Notes: generated by a model from the letters alone, not told the origin. A DNA stretch of 64,000 nucleotides from Diploscapter coronatus (GCA_964036155.1 OZ038422.1:66487201-66551200), one strand, 5' to 3'. Numbered from the stretch's first letter, positions 28,401 through 40,060 are shown. Made by a program: numbers and translations.

Positions 28401-30722
28401 CAGATTGAAACGACAAATTTGCCGAATCAAGCATTCGAAATTGGCCTCCAATCTTTGGTTTGCAATATAAGAAATTCAACGACCGAAACAAGAGTCGGGA
28501 AGCTTCATTCAAAAGGAGAAACCAGAGTCGCGCAAATTTCTCACCGGACAAGAGCCAGAAACAGCAGCAGAGGACGGAAACCCGAGCAAGCACCTGTTTT
28601 CAATTCATTCGATCAATTCCAAGGTCCTTCCTCCGCTATCGCCCTTTCGCTTCCTGTTACTTGCCCGCCTTTCCGTTTCCAGACAACGAATTGTTTCGAG
28701 GCAATCGCCGCTCGAATCAGTCATTTCATTTAGAATACGAGAAAATGAGTCACACGGATGCGCATATGGTGCGAGGAAAGCAAAGAAAAATGAATATGGC
28801 GAAGGCGAGTCGATTTTTCTGGCTACTAGGAAAGAATTATTATGAAATTTAAAGATGATAAAATGTGCAAAATTTTCGATAATCAAATGAATAAGGAAGA
28901 TTACAGATCATGTAAAAAAATAAATAAAACACATTTACAAGCTTCAATCTAATGGATTCGTATATTTCCTATCTCACCCCTTGCATGTTTCTGTTGCTAA
29001 ATGCTGAATTCCCGATGCTGAATGAATGCATTATTAAATCCGATTAAACTACATGAGAAGTTCGGTAAATATGCACATATCATTACAGGAACCAAAGAAA
29101 ACAGAAACTGGCAAACTAATTAAATAGTAAATGAACTAATAGATATACAATTCAAAATATGCTAGAATAATTCTTTCTGTATCCAAAGTAATCCAAGAAA
29201 AATCCTAAACTAGCACTATTTGCGTCCTCCTAATCTTCGAAAATTGCCATTTTCGACTAGTACGAACCATAGTGAGGGATTAGTGAATAACAAACAACAC
29301 CAATAGCAGAATAGCGACAAATTGCTATGGATGAATAATAAACAAAGTCCTCTGTGTGTTCCTCTTCCTGCGTCTACTTTCTCTAATTCTTTCTTTTTTT
29401 TCTTCCCTCACCCAATTATCTAATCTTCTAGTCGAGTTGAGCTGCGTGAACGCGAAAATACAGAAATACGCCAGAAGCGACAGTTAATTACTGCACGCAC
29501 AAAACAGAAGATACAGGGAAACAGACGAAAGAAACTGAGTCGGGGAAAAATCGAAGGAAAGTAAAGAAAAAAGTAAAGGAAAGCAGAATACACTTAGAGA
29601 AAGAGGACTATGTTTTTTCGATTGCCACTAGACGATGACATAGAAGATTAAGATACATCATCTTATGCAATATATAAGAATTATAGCGGAAAAGTCGAAT
29701 GATTATGTCACGATATGTCAGAAACTGCATGATTTTGGCATGAAAATGAGGTCGTTGTTCACGTTTTCGTAAGAATAACTCATGAAAAGTCCGCAAACGA
29801 AACTGTACGATTTTTGAATAGAAATGCAAGTATGGTTAGATGATCAGGAAATTTCATTAAAAATATTTCTGCATCAGAACTGAGGCATTGTTTAACCTTT
29901 CGCATTAAAACAAATGACAGAACACTTTGTAACATTACAATCTATGCTAATTTAGGTCAAATCTAATGAGAAGTAAAAGAAAATAAATGAAAACATAATC
30001 AGAAAATGGAAGAATTCTAACAATTCGGCTAGAAGCGACACAGCACTGCATTCTGCAGAAGATATTGATTGATCGGAAAAGGAAAACGAATAAAGGAATG
30101 GGGAGAGAGAAGGAGGAGAGAGAAGGGAAGGAGGGCGTGAGAAAGAGGAACACAGGGGGTTGACTAGAAGAAATGTTGAAGGAGAAAGTGTCACAGATCT
30201 ACGAAACCGAAGAAAAAAGAATATTCAAAGAAAAATGATGGAAAGTGAAATGATGGTGTAATTTTTTTTTCTTCAAATTCTACTGAAAATCTAGGATACA
30301 AATTTTGAGAGTAGTTTTGACCGATTTAAAAGAAATAATAAAAATGAAATGAAGATCGAGAGATTTGGGTGAGAAATTTACTTTGAATTATCAAAATTGT
30401 GGGCGTAGTTTTTCTCTCAAATTATAAGAAGTCAGACAAAACAGGAAATCACTGCTCGAATGAATTAAAGGCGATAAAATCCGGAGTAAATCAGCATAGG
30501 AAATGGAAATGTTATTTATCACTCGAAGATTATGGCTTGGAACGGAAATTGGTGGAAGAGATTTGGAACATAAATCCTCGCAAAAATCAGACGAAATAGA
30601 TGAAATGATAAGGTGAATGAATCAAATATTTAAAAGAAAAATAAGTGCTAGGAAAATACGATTGAGCAAAAAGTGTTAGTCACAGTGCGAAGTGCGCAGT
30701 GATTGAGAAAATGTGGGGAAGC

Positions 30723-30743
30723 GAGAGAGAGAGAGAGAGAGAG
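30723..30743. repeat. (GA)n microsatellite
   Basis: About ten GA units in a row within a purine-rich stretch of the Rap1 upstream block. Confidence 0.9.
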
Positions 30744-30890
30744 TGGACGAATCGAAAGTATGGAATAAAATGGAGAAATGGACACCTAAACAAGTGGGCG
30801 GCGAGGGGCACAAAATATGAATGTAAACAACCACTTGTAGGGGACATCAGAATGATCTTTGAATATTCAGAAAGAAAATGTAAACTAAAT

Positions 30891-31039
30891 GGCTCATAGA
30901 AAAAGAAACACCGGGACACCAGTTAGAAAGAGACATCACTTTTTCTAAGAAATAGTGTGAGGGAAAGAAAAAAAGATAGGCAAAAGTGGTGTTTTTTTTT
31001 TTTTCTAAACTGGTGTCCTGGTGTCTTTTTCTAGGAGCC
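30891..31039. mobile_element. 149-bp MITE with perfect 8-bp target-site duplication
   Basis: The element begins GGCTCATAGAAAAAG and ends CTTTTTCTAGGAGCC. The arms pair over about 55 bases, including GACACCAGTT against AACTGGTGTC. The 8-base sequence AACTAAAT lies immediately on both sides (30883-30890 and 31040-31047). An 8-bp duplication is made by hAT and Merlin-type transposases, and a GG start is common in Merlin; I cannot decide between them. No coding capacity. Confidence 0.85.
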
Positions 31040-32549
31040 AACTAAATAAATAATGTTTGAAAATGCAAAATTATGAATGAGATGGAAACGATAGGGCAAA
31101 AATGTTGAATGATCTAGATTTTGTAGGTTTTTCATCGTTTAAGTAAAAAAAATAAAGCTGATTTTACGATAAATAAGTCAGAAATCTAAAAACTAAAATC
31201 TATACGACTCAATCCATCAGTTCTTTGTTCCTTCACTATTCTGATAACATCTGCATTTTTCGTCCTTTTCGACTGGACGCACAAAAAAAGGGGAGTGAGT
31301 AGCTCTTTGCTACTCGATACTTTTCACTGCAGTTTACAAAGAAAATGAGCCATTCTTTCTGATGCATAAAATGCTGATGGAAGACTTTGACATTCAGACT
31401 AGAGTCCAAGACATTATGATTTGAGCAGAATTCAAGTTGATCTTCAAGGAAAAAAACTGGGGATATTTTGAATGTTAAAAAAATACAAATATGCTAGTCC
31501 CTGATTTAAAAATTAATAATAGTCAAAGTCAAAAAGTTCGTGCGTGTGTATAATTCGAACCGAACAGAATTATTTGAACAGAGCATGACGATGAAGAGGA
31601 ATGCGCAGATCGAATGAATAGAAAGTCACATAGGAAAGGGGGATAAAAGAGGAATGAATGGATTAGCGGACACGACAGAAGACAGAAATTAGATAGCCCT
31701 GCTAGACCAGGTCTGGAAATGACTGAATGACTGGGGAAGTGCATAGAGGTGCGTAGAGTCAAAGGGATAAAGAAAGAGAGAGGATGAATAGGGGATGGAT
31801 AGGAATGGATAGAGGGATGGAGGATGCAAGGATGCAAGGTCGACAACCAGACCGTGTTTGTTGGAACGCCGAACGGGTGAACGGGTACAGCTTCCTTCCC
31901 CAAGCATACATAGCAAAGGCCAAGTGGTTGCGTAGTATAACAAAATAATTGAATACCTCACAAATAGTATTCATTTTTCTATGCTACAATATAAAGATTA
32001 TATTCGATTGATAAAAAAATAAAATTATCTCGGACGATTTTACATTTTCAATGCTACAAAATGGGGAAAAATGATGTGCTTTGATAAAAATTGAATTATC
32101 TAAGACATTTTTGCACCTTGTATGATTCAATATTGAAGATTTTATGCGACATATTCGCTAAAACCTATGGTTTGTGTTTTTGTCTGCAAAGAAGACAGAA
32201 ATCTGCTGAAAAGAAAAGAAACTTGAATAAAGCGCAGAATATTCAAGCGAAACGAACGGATATGTGAAACAATGTGAAATGAACGAATAAAAATGAAAAA
32301 AAGACGAAAAAGTAGAAAATCATAAACCATCCGAATAAAAATTAAATGTAAATAAATATCTTTGCGTGGTTTCTAACCAACGATTTAACGAACAGAATCA
32401 AACAAGATTTTTGATAAAGAATTTATTGGTAACAAAAAACCAACTATAGTCATAAAATAATTCGTCTCTCACTCTAAAAATGTACAGTTCCACTAATACT
32501 CGTATGATATTTGACTTCGAAATTTCGCAGAAATTCTTGGCATCACTTT

Positions 32550-34046
32550 TTATGGCGCGGCAGCTCCAGGTTCAGGCGGAGTCAGAACAGCGGGAACTTT
32601 GACGCCAGCGTTGTTTGGTTTGATGCCTGAATTTTTCTTAAATTATATATAAGAAAAATTATTTTATTCTAAGGGTGCCATCAGATTTTCATTACATCGT
32701 GTCGATGGTAATCTATTTACATGTCAAATTTTCACACATTTGATAGATGTCGAAGACTAAGAAAGCGTTCTAGTGAAAACTCCCAGTAAATTTTTCCATT
32801 TTTAGTTATTAAAAAATCAATTAAAATCCAAATCTTCTGTCGAAAATTTTACTATTTTTCACGTCTTTTCATAAAGCCAAAGCGCTAATTAGAAATTCAG
32901 ACCAAAATCAGTAGTAGACACGCTTTTAGCAGCATCTCAATAATTCATAATTAAAATGGCGAAAATAAATCTTTAGACATCTCACAAATACCCCTAGCAA
33001 TATGATATGAATTTATCATTATCTTCAGATATCAATATTTTTATGACTCACCGAACATCATGGCCCCTCCAACGAGAGCAGCGACAGTGAGTCCCTGCGC
33101 CGCACAACGACCTCGCATGAACAGCTGAGCCTGAGACGAGTTGCGCTTCAGCATCGATGTCATTATTCGTGAAAACAAGTAATAAATGTACGTAACTTAG
33201 ATGCTGTACGGTCAAACCATTTTTTGGATGATGTGAAGCTCAATTTCTACTAAAATTCAACTGTCTTTGACTTTTCTCTATCAATTTCTTGGAGGATATT
33301 CTTCTTCGAGTGTTTTGTTTCGCGTATCAGGAATTATTTAAGTTTCAACAATTTCATATTTTAGATAAAAATATAAAATTCTGAAAACTTATCAATGAGG
33401 CATCCAACAGTAGCGAACATTCCGATTGGGACAAATGGATTGGAGAGGGCCTGCTGAACGATACTGCCCGAGTTCTTCTTCTGGCGAGAACCACCTGAAA
33501 TTCATGAAATCAATTTTTGACTAACTGACAATAGCGTACAAAAGTATCCGTTAACCAACAAAAACTCGAGTAGCTGGTTTGAATCAGTGATAGTTCAATC
33601 TGGCGAAACTTGGTAGAGGGTATGGCGATAATTTGTATGCTAATTTTCAAGAAGATTGGATATGATAACTATCCAAACCAGGCACTCAAAATTTCATTAG
33701 TGGCCGGATACTTTTGTCCGCTACCGTGTTCAAAATAATAAAAATCACGATATAAATCTTTTTAAACAAGCATTCAAATATTTTACCTGCCAAATCGTTC
33801 GGAATGAGTGGAACACCTGCCTTGCTCGAGTACAGTTCTCGTTCAGCCTGAAAACGCAATTACAGTCCAATGTTCAACCCTATGGAATCTAATAAAGTAT
33901 ACAAATTCAATGGCTTTGCATAAAGAGCGATAAACTTGTTCAAACAATCCCACCTTCCACTTCATATGCGCTTGATGATCGTAGAAGTTGTGTGGCGGTG
34001 GTACGTTACCTAGTTGAGGTTTTAATGTTTCGCCTGACGACGACAT
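32550..34046 (-). CDS. HIG1-domain mitochondrial protein (HIGD2/Rcf1-like)
   Basis: HIG1-domain proteins are small two-helix inner-membrane proteins that associate with cytochrome oxidase and respiratory supercomplexes. Exons at about 33955-34046, 33790-33848, 33403-33495, 33060-33165 and 32550-32630. They read MSSSGETLKPQLGNVPPPHN, then MKWKAERELYSSKAGVPLIP, then QQALSNPFVPIGMFATVGCL (first membrane segment), then KRNSSQAQLFMRGRCAAQGL and TVAALVGGAMMFG (second membrane segment), with a Pro/Ala tail to TAA. The NPFVPIG and (Q)xxxMRxRxxAQG blocks are the family signature. The junction between the exons at 33403 and 33165 is not solved by a canonical GT-AG intron in the right phase. The intron 33496-33789 contains a Tc1-like small element. 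Confidence 0.85.
33532..33723. mobile_element. Small element with Tc1-like inverted ends, in a HIG1-gene intron
   Basis: Left end TAGCGTACAAAAGTATCCG and right end, reverse-complemented, TAGCGGACAAAAGTATCCG differ at a single base over 19. Further inward CTGGTTTG occurs in both arms. ACAAAAGTATCCG-type ends beside TA are typical of Tc1-family transposons. At 192 bases it can encode nothing and is a MITE or a deletion derivative. Confidence 0.75.
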
Positions 34047-35581
34047 TCTTCCTGAAATAATACGAAATTAAGAAAGAGCATCGAAACATAGGCAATTTAT
34101 TGCCAAGATTTGTGTAATAATCAGCAACAACCTTCACTAAATTGCGCTGTAATCGACGTGTAACTCAGTCCAGTTTCAGTTCATCGGTTCATATTCATTT
34201 TCAGCGTTATGAATTTGATTTTTTCCACAAATTTGTCTATTTCAATTTTCGTGTTGCGATATTTATCAGGAAAATGTTCAATCGATTCCGCACTCGATTA
34301 GGAACTTGAGCTTATCTACTTTTTATGAGCCTATTGGTCCTGTATTTAGTCGCCTATCCAATGGGGGATTACCACGTTGAAAAATCCACGATGCACGTTT
34401 CTGTTATCGCTTCCAATGTGATTTCGATTATTTTTAGGTGTAATATTTTGGATATTTTTATATTTACCTCATAATATCATGCTTAATTTAGGTAAAGTAT
34501 GCTTTGTATGAGAAGATGGTGTTGATAGGTAGATTGGTTAAATCGTACGAGTTTTCAATCGATATATCGATTTATCATGTTATTCGTTTTCAATTGTACT
34601 ATTTTGTCTTATATTCGGTGTATTATTGTTTCGAGTTCATTGATTTAGTTTAGTCGAAAATGGTTCAAAGAGCTGCGCAAATGTATTTTATAATTTTTAG
34701 TTCTAAATCTGATAATTTTAGAAAAAAAAACGATGATATCAATAAGTTGAAGATGATAATCCGATGGCAATTCAACAAAAAATCATAAAACGCCCATAAC
34801 AATTAACCGAAAAATACCAAAAAAAAACAAACGTTACCAGCTAAACCAACTATTGATGATAAGAATATTGCATTTTTATTCATCACTAAAGAAGGTATGA
34901 TAATTTCCTCATCTGAAAGATCTAATATTCTAATTTCAGAATAATTAAAAGAAATCTATTGCATCCTGCATGGTTCCTCAACATTTTACTGGTATTATTC
35001 CAAATGTTCTTCTAAATATTTCCAACCCCGAGAGCCTATTCCATTGCAAATTACCATCCACTTAATTCGAAATTTCTATCAGTTGAGCAAAGGGAATTAT
35101 ATTAAAAACTCAAAACAGCTATTAAAAAATCTACAAAAAAAAAAAATCACGGTCAGAAGCAGCCGATTTATTCAGCCTTCGGTCCTAGTCACCACGGCCC
35201 AACGAATTTTCCAACATCTAAAATAATTCTAAAAAATCTGAAAAAAATAAATGAAGGACTCAATCATCCTAGACCCCACCCAATCTCTCCCGTCTACTCT
35301 GATTATTCACAACATCCTTATGAGATATTCAATCCTATGATCATGTATTTGACTAATTATACAAAATCTACCATATTTCTAAATGGTTCAACCAATACGC
35401 ATCAGCAGATGCCAGTCACCAAAACAATAAAATTCAAAAAGGTAAGCATTTAATGAATTTCAAAGAGTAGCTCATTGAACCAGATATGAATTGAGAAGAT
35501 AGTAATGCACCGAAGATAAAATTGACTTTGTAAATTTATTATTATCGTTTTATTCATTTAATTTGATTGGATAAAATTGTG
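34047..35581. other. Intergenic region with one exon-like stretch (about 35107-35441, +)
   Basis: On the plus strand a frame without ATG stays open for over 100 codons. It reads QPIYSAFGPSHHGPTNFP, later NHPRPHPISPVYSDYSQHPY and MPVTKTIKFKK, and stops at a good donor AAG|GTAAGC (35441/35442). Its Pro/His/Tyr-rich composition is unlike the AT-rich surroundings. A possible closing exon is at about 35495-35520. Upstream, 34660 onward has short lysine-rich open pieces (ATG at 34660) but I could not join them in frame. It may be an unrecognised small gene or a decayed one. The rest is AT-rich and featureless. Confidence 0.35.
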
Positions 35582-36132
35582 ATCAATATCTCATTGTTTT
35601 ATGACATTTTTGTCGGAACCATGAATATTTGCAAAAATGTGAAGTTTCCGAATAAGGACGTAAAATTTGTTATCGCCAAATTTTATGTGAAATCATCATG
35701 TCGATTAATACATTAAGCATGAAAGTTTATTCTCTTATTACAATAAAGTATCAAACAAATCGTAAGTTGAAATAATGATATCTCCTGCTTGTGTATTTTG
35801 CACGGTTTCTTGTTTATTTGCATCCCTTGTCGCCTGAAATTACTTGAATTATTTCCCGAATCATAGAAATGCTGAATGAATCTATCTATTGCCGTGCATT
35901 CTTTCTTAGTGGCGGTCAAAAGTTTGAAACAGTTATAATTCTGAATGAAGCCTGGTGGATCGAATTGTAGTTGATCAATTTGAATGAAATTTTGTAGGAG
36001 TTCACAATTCAATGAGGAGAGAATATGCTAAATTTCATTCAAATCGATCAACGATAATTCGGTCTACCAAGGCGCATTCAGAATCATAATTTATCCGAAC
36101 CATTTACTGTCACTGTACTTAAAGCAGGTTGA

Positions 36133-38673
36133 TCATAACGCAAACGTACCCCAATCACTGATATCGTGCTGGAAGTAAGTCAGGTGATCAGCAATGCTAG
36201 CAGTAATCAGCAGTCCATCCGAACAGCTATTGTCTTCATCGGCTTGACAGACTTTGTATGACGATCCAGGCTTCATATCATTGTGGTAGAAGACCTAATG
36301 AATATAAATTATGCAAATCAAGATCATCTGCCTACTTCATACTGCTGATGCTTGTATCCGAACGCTTCTTCAGGAATATGTGGAACAACCTAGAGATCGT
36401 TATCAAATTATTAGCGTGAAAAATAAATAATAACCGAAATTTATCAACTTACATCACGGGAATGAGTGACTCGGAAGTGGTATGACAGCTAAAACAAATC
36501 TTTCTTTCAAAATAAAACTGGAAAATTGCCTGTTTGTCATCAGCAGCTGCGAAGGTGGGGTCTCCTACTCGTGGCTCTTAAAAGTAACATTTCAATATGA
36601 GAATAGAAGATCACATGAAAACCTCCAAAAGTGACGACTTGCACATTAGCAGCGTCAGCCAGTTTATTTGCGATCAAATAACTCGCAGCCAGATTGGCCA
36701 TGGCTCCACCGAGAGAGTGACCTAATTATTTGAGTTGAAATATTCGAAAACGATAATTTTAGTACCAGTGACCCAGACTTGATAGTTCGGATATTGAGAG
36801 CGAAGTGTCAGATAATCGTTCTTCATGCCGTGATTCCAGACAGCCATGAAAGCATCGGAGAAGTACTTCGAAACTTGGCCTCCACCAACCCAATTCACCT
36901 AGAATTTTCTTGGCCTCAAAGACGTTACAGCTCAACATTCACTTCAATTATCAGGTTGCATAGAAAGTCCTGCACCAAAAATCTCGAATTTTCTAGAAAC
37001 GAGTTGAATGCCCTAATAAATGTGAAAACCTTGTAGAATGTTCTCAAAGCTATCACCATATGGGTATATAAGGGCCCGCACACAGGGTTTTGATAACTTA
37101 CAGCCATTATAAGTGAACCCCCATTTTGAACAGTCATCTACTGCGAGTGGCGCCAAAACAACAACGCGAACAGAGCGACCTCTAACATCAACAGCACATT
37201 CGGTGAGGGCACTGCTTCTCGTTGGCAGCCAACTGCTGGTTCTATCGCTTCGTGGCAGGAGATACGAGCCTCCAAGAAAATGAGCGCAGTGAACGACCAT
37301 CCCCCATCGACAACGACGAATTGCAGAGCGCTATCAAGGCCAATCCGGAAGCTACCACGCGAGAATTGAAGACGATGCTCAAGTGCTCCAATGTCACCAT
37401 CGTTGCACATTTCCACGATCTCAGCTATCGAAAAATTCAATTGAGATGACCCCTCATCGGCTGGCCGACACCCATAAGCAAGTGCGTGTTAACATCCATC
37501 AGTCTCTCCTCCTCCGTCTGCACCGAAAGGAATTTCTGAAAAATCTAGTGACTGGAGATGAGATCTGGATCCTTTATGACAACGATGCACGACACGCCAT
37601 CTGGCTCCCACGCGACGCAGAGCCACCAACGCAGCCGAAACTGAATTCCATCAACTCAAACATTTTCTCTCCGTTTGGTGCAACGCGAAAGGATCGATAT
37701 ACTACGAGTTGCTTCCTACAAGCAGGACTGTCACAGCTATCATCTACGTCGATCAGTTTCAAAAATTGGTCGGCGTAATTCGAGAAAAACGGCCGAGACA
37801 CTCAATTGTCCATCTGCTGCATGACAACGCGCGACTACACGTCGCTTCGGGCACCCACCAAAAGACCACAAAGCTCGGCTGACATCCGGTCACCCACCTA
37901 TCGTACTCGCCGGGCCTCGCTCCATCAGACTACCATTTGTTCCGTCCTCTGAAGCTCCACCTACGAGAGAAAAAAATCGACAAAGACGACGACCTCAAAA
38001 CAGCAGTCGACAAACTTCTTCGCGTCAGTCTCCCGAATTCTGGGCGAAAAGCATCAACGATCTACCCACTAGATGGGCAAAGGTGATAGACATCTCTGGT
38101 GATTATATTGTTGATTAGTTGTTGTTATTAATGAAATCATCAATAAATTTATAAAATGTTATTTTTGGTGCAGAACATTCTATCCAACGTAATACATACT
38201 ACATCCCTTCCACTTTCAATGTTGAAGTGAAGGTATATTTTTTCAGGAATTCTGGCCATTCCTGTTCACTTTACTCTAATAGAACTATGAAGCAAAAATT
38301 ACATGATCCTTGAAGACACTCTTGTCAGCTTCCATAACCAATTGCAAGAACCCTTGTGTGCCTCTGAATGCAAGGAGAATGGCTTGGTCCCCATTCAGAG
38401 TGGCTAAATATCCCGAACAGGTGTCTGCGTGCAGCAAGTCGCATCCGATGTTGTATTCCTTCTTCAGCTGAAAACTTTTCAACTCTTTTTTCTAATTGAA
38501 GATTTCCCATTACTGACCACTGCATTGGTGAATTTGTTGGTCAAGCACAGCTGTGGATTGTTCGAATAGGCAGCCGCCGCGAGGGGCAGCATTTTATTTC
38601 GAGCGACATCGTCGGAATAGGTTGCCGCACTCAAAAGGCCCACCAGGCAGGCAGACAGAACCAAGCTCAACAT
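36133..38673 (-). CDS. Class-3 lipase, copy A: truncated by a one-base insertion, mariner in an intron
   Basis: Homologue of copy B with the same exons. Start ATG 38673 with signal peptide MLSLVLSACLVGLLSAATYS; exon 1 is about 38518-38673 and exon 2 about 38303-38467. The third exon (about 36775-36900) follows an intron of 1.4 kb swollen by the mariner element. The catalytic domain is complete: Ser in GHSLGGAM, Asp in THSRD, His in IADHLTYF. In the eighth exon, GTTTGCGTTATGATCAACC has one base more than GTTTGAGTTTGATCAACC of copy B. The frame therefore hits TGA at 36135 right after DWGTFAL. About 125 C-terminal residues found in copy B are lost, although their exon (35713-36027) survives nearly unchanged. 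The enzyme core could still work; whether the gene is expressed is unknown. Confidence 0.85.
36951..38192 (+). mobile_element. Mariner-family transposon, decayed, inside the lipase copy A intron
   Basis: A 1242-bp element with terminal inverted repeats. Left is TCAGGTTGCATAGAAAGTCC, continuing TGCACCAAAAAT. Right, reverse-complemented, is TTACGTTGGATAGAATGTTC, continuing TGCACCAAAAAT. They match at about 27 of 32 bases. TA flanks both sides (36949-36950 and 38193-38194). The related lipase copy B has the uninterrupted sequence TTCAATTATATACACCCC, the empty site. The element lies antisense to the host gene. Confidence 0.93.
37140..38118 (+). pseudogene. Mariner transposase, broken
   Basis: Mariner transposases cut and paste the element using a D,D34D catalytic triad. 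Fragments in different frames match the family in order: the DNA-binding region with GDTSLQENERSERPSPIDND and ATTRELKTMLKCSNVTIVAH; the first catalytic Asp in VTGDEIWILYDNDARHAIWL; the second in LLHDNARLHVAS; the third in YSPGLAPSDYHLF; and a C-terminal block LPTRWAKVIDISGDYI. In-frame stops (for example 37446-37448) and several frame changes interrupt it, so it cannot make transposase. Confidence 0.9.
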
Positions 38674-39299
38674 CTAAATGTTCCATTATCAAAATCCTTC
38701 AGGCAAAATTGAGCCAAATATAATAACTCGAAATATTTTTTTAAAATGTTAATAAAAATACAATTCATAAATCAAATAATTGACAGAATATCGCTCATAA
38801 TAAAGCTATTCATCATGGAAAATAAATGAAACCAAAAATTCCCAAATACAAATATGGCATGAGTGTCATAATCCACTTGTCCAAGAAGTGAAAATATTAA
38901 ATTTCAGCCAAACGAAAAATAATAAGAAAAAATACATCCGTAAAACAATCAACTGATGCCAGACACATTCCGGTCGATGAAGTCAAAAGTAAAGCGTTAT
39001 CTCGAAAATTTTCATTTAGAGGTAATAAAATGATAACTGAGCTCAAATTTTTATTAGATCATTTGCGATATGCATCGAACCTATCATATTGAGAACAAGA
39101 AATAAAGCAGAGAGATACAAATGAAGAGCATAAAATTATAAAACAAAACTATGAGATCGTTACTTACAGACACAGAGATCGAAAAAAAAACTAATCAGAT
39201 ATAACTTTTAGCAAAATGATTGCACATTCTCTTTGCAGATAAAAAATCAGAAATTCATCATAATCCCCGTTATTTTTCAATTCAGCTGTTTCCAAATGA

Positions 39300-39415
39300 C
39301 TATCGGCAATAACTTCGATCGACGACCTTCCAGCAAGTCTGGCATTTCACTTCACAACACCAAACAAACTGACAATGACAGGGCTCTTCGACCAATTCGC
39401 GAATTGTTTTCCAAT
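39300..39415 (-). pseudogene. Orphan duplicate of the last Wnt coding exon
   Basis: 116 bases, same length and orientation as the true last exon at 42749-42864. It still reads [19 protein letters not shown] and ends with the stop after DRSYCR. One Arg next to the last Cys pair is changed to Trp (TCWK instead of TCRK). The TTTAG acceptor is kept, but the preceding Wnt exons are absent because the duplication ends just upstream. It could only be used by alternative splicing over the intact last exon and the lipase gene. Confidence 0.93.
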
Positions 39416-39796
39416 CTAAACTTTCCATATTTTTTCATTTTCGTGGATCTGACCCATTAAAGCCTACATATCATAATAGGAAATCATATAGTGTCTTCAC
39501 AAAAGTTGCTCAGTTTTTCAAGGGTTATCGATTGATGTATCGTTTGAATTTGTTCGACCGATTTTTTAAAACTCGACCCTCGAGCCACGCTCATTTGACG
39601 GCTTTTTTTCAAGTATCCCACCTAATTCATGCTTTTTAGGACTAATTTTAGGGTAATTTGATACGTAGAATCCGAATATAGCATTAGATTTTTGGAACTT
39701 CTCCTAAACTTTTTCAGGAAAGTTGATTTTCTGCAAAAAAATGCATGTTTTTAAAACTGCCATTTTTGACACTTGACTTTGGGACCCCTCCCGCAT

Positions 39797-40060
39797 CCAG
39801 CAAGTGGCTGACCCCCTAAAGTCTATATATTTCTAGAGAGTAAATTCCATGATTATGTTCATCCCTTTTACATTTTTCGAAAAGTTTTCTTTGTACTTCT
39901 TGCTTACAGCCAAATCGCCAAAACTCCCAGCTTTGACCCCCACCTAGCCCCGCCCACTTTAGGGGGCGAGGCCTGGTCTTCCCATTTTTGTGATTAGGGT
40001 CCACCAAGGTATCCATCCATATGACCCATATCCGGTTTGCCGGACTTTTCAAATTGCCAA
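39797..40060 (-). repeat. Dispersed repeat, copy 1 (between the duplicated units)
   Basis: Blocks such as CATTTTTGTGATTAGGGTCC, TATCCATCCATATGACC, and on the other strand CAAGAAGTACAAAGAAAAC with CTTTTCGAAAAATG correspond, in inverted orientation, to 45660-45880. Both regions also have a GC-rich cgcccact stretch. Open frames in it share the family resemblance only through the repeat and I do not regard them as genes. Confidence 0.65.

Larger units (their letters stand above)
25418..32549. other. Large gene-poor block upstream of Rap1
   Basis: Seven kb without a recognisable gene. The plus strand is strikingly purine-rich over long stretches (for example 26280-26460, 29450-29600, 30060-30200, 31560-31830), so the Rap1 sense strand is pyrimidine-rich. 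Long open stretches here (such as minus 27991-28593) have repetitive Phe/Ser/Leu composition produced by this bias and show no splice structure. The block may hold 5' UTR introns and enhancers of Rap1. It contains a GA run and one clear MITE. Confidence 0.55.
35582..39428. repeat. Tandem segmental duplication, outer copy (A)
   Basis: Matches 40300-42877 in the same orientation from about TTGTTTTATGACATTTTTGTC at the left to CTTTCCAT at the right, with only a few percent of bases different. Without the inserted mariner it is about 2.6 kb, the same length as copy B. It contains a lipase gene and a stray copy of the last Wnt exon. Confidence 0.95.

Noticed and set aside
27991..28593. 200-codon minus-strand open frame
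   Set aside because: Phe/Ser/Leu/Arg-rich translation of a purine-biased strand; start context and splice sites give no gene structure, and the opposite strand is similarly open nearby.
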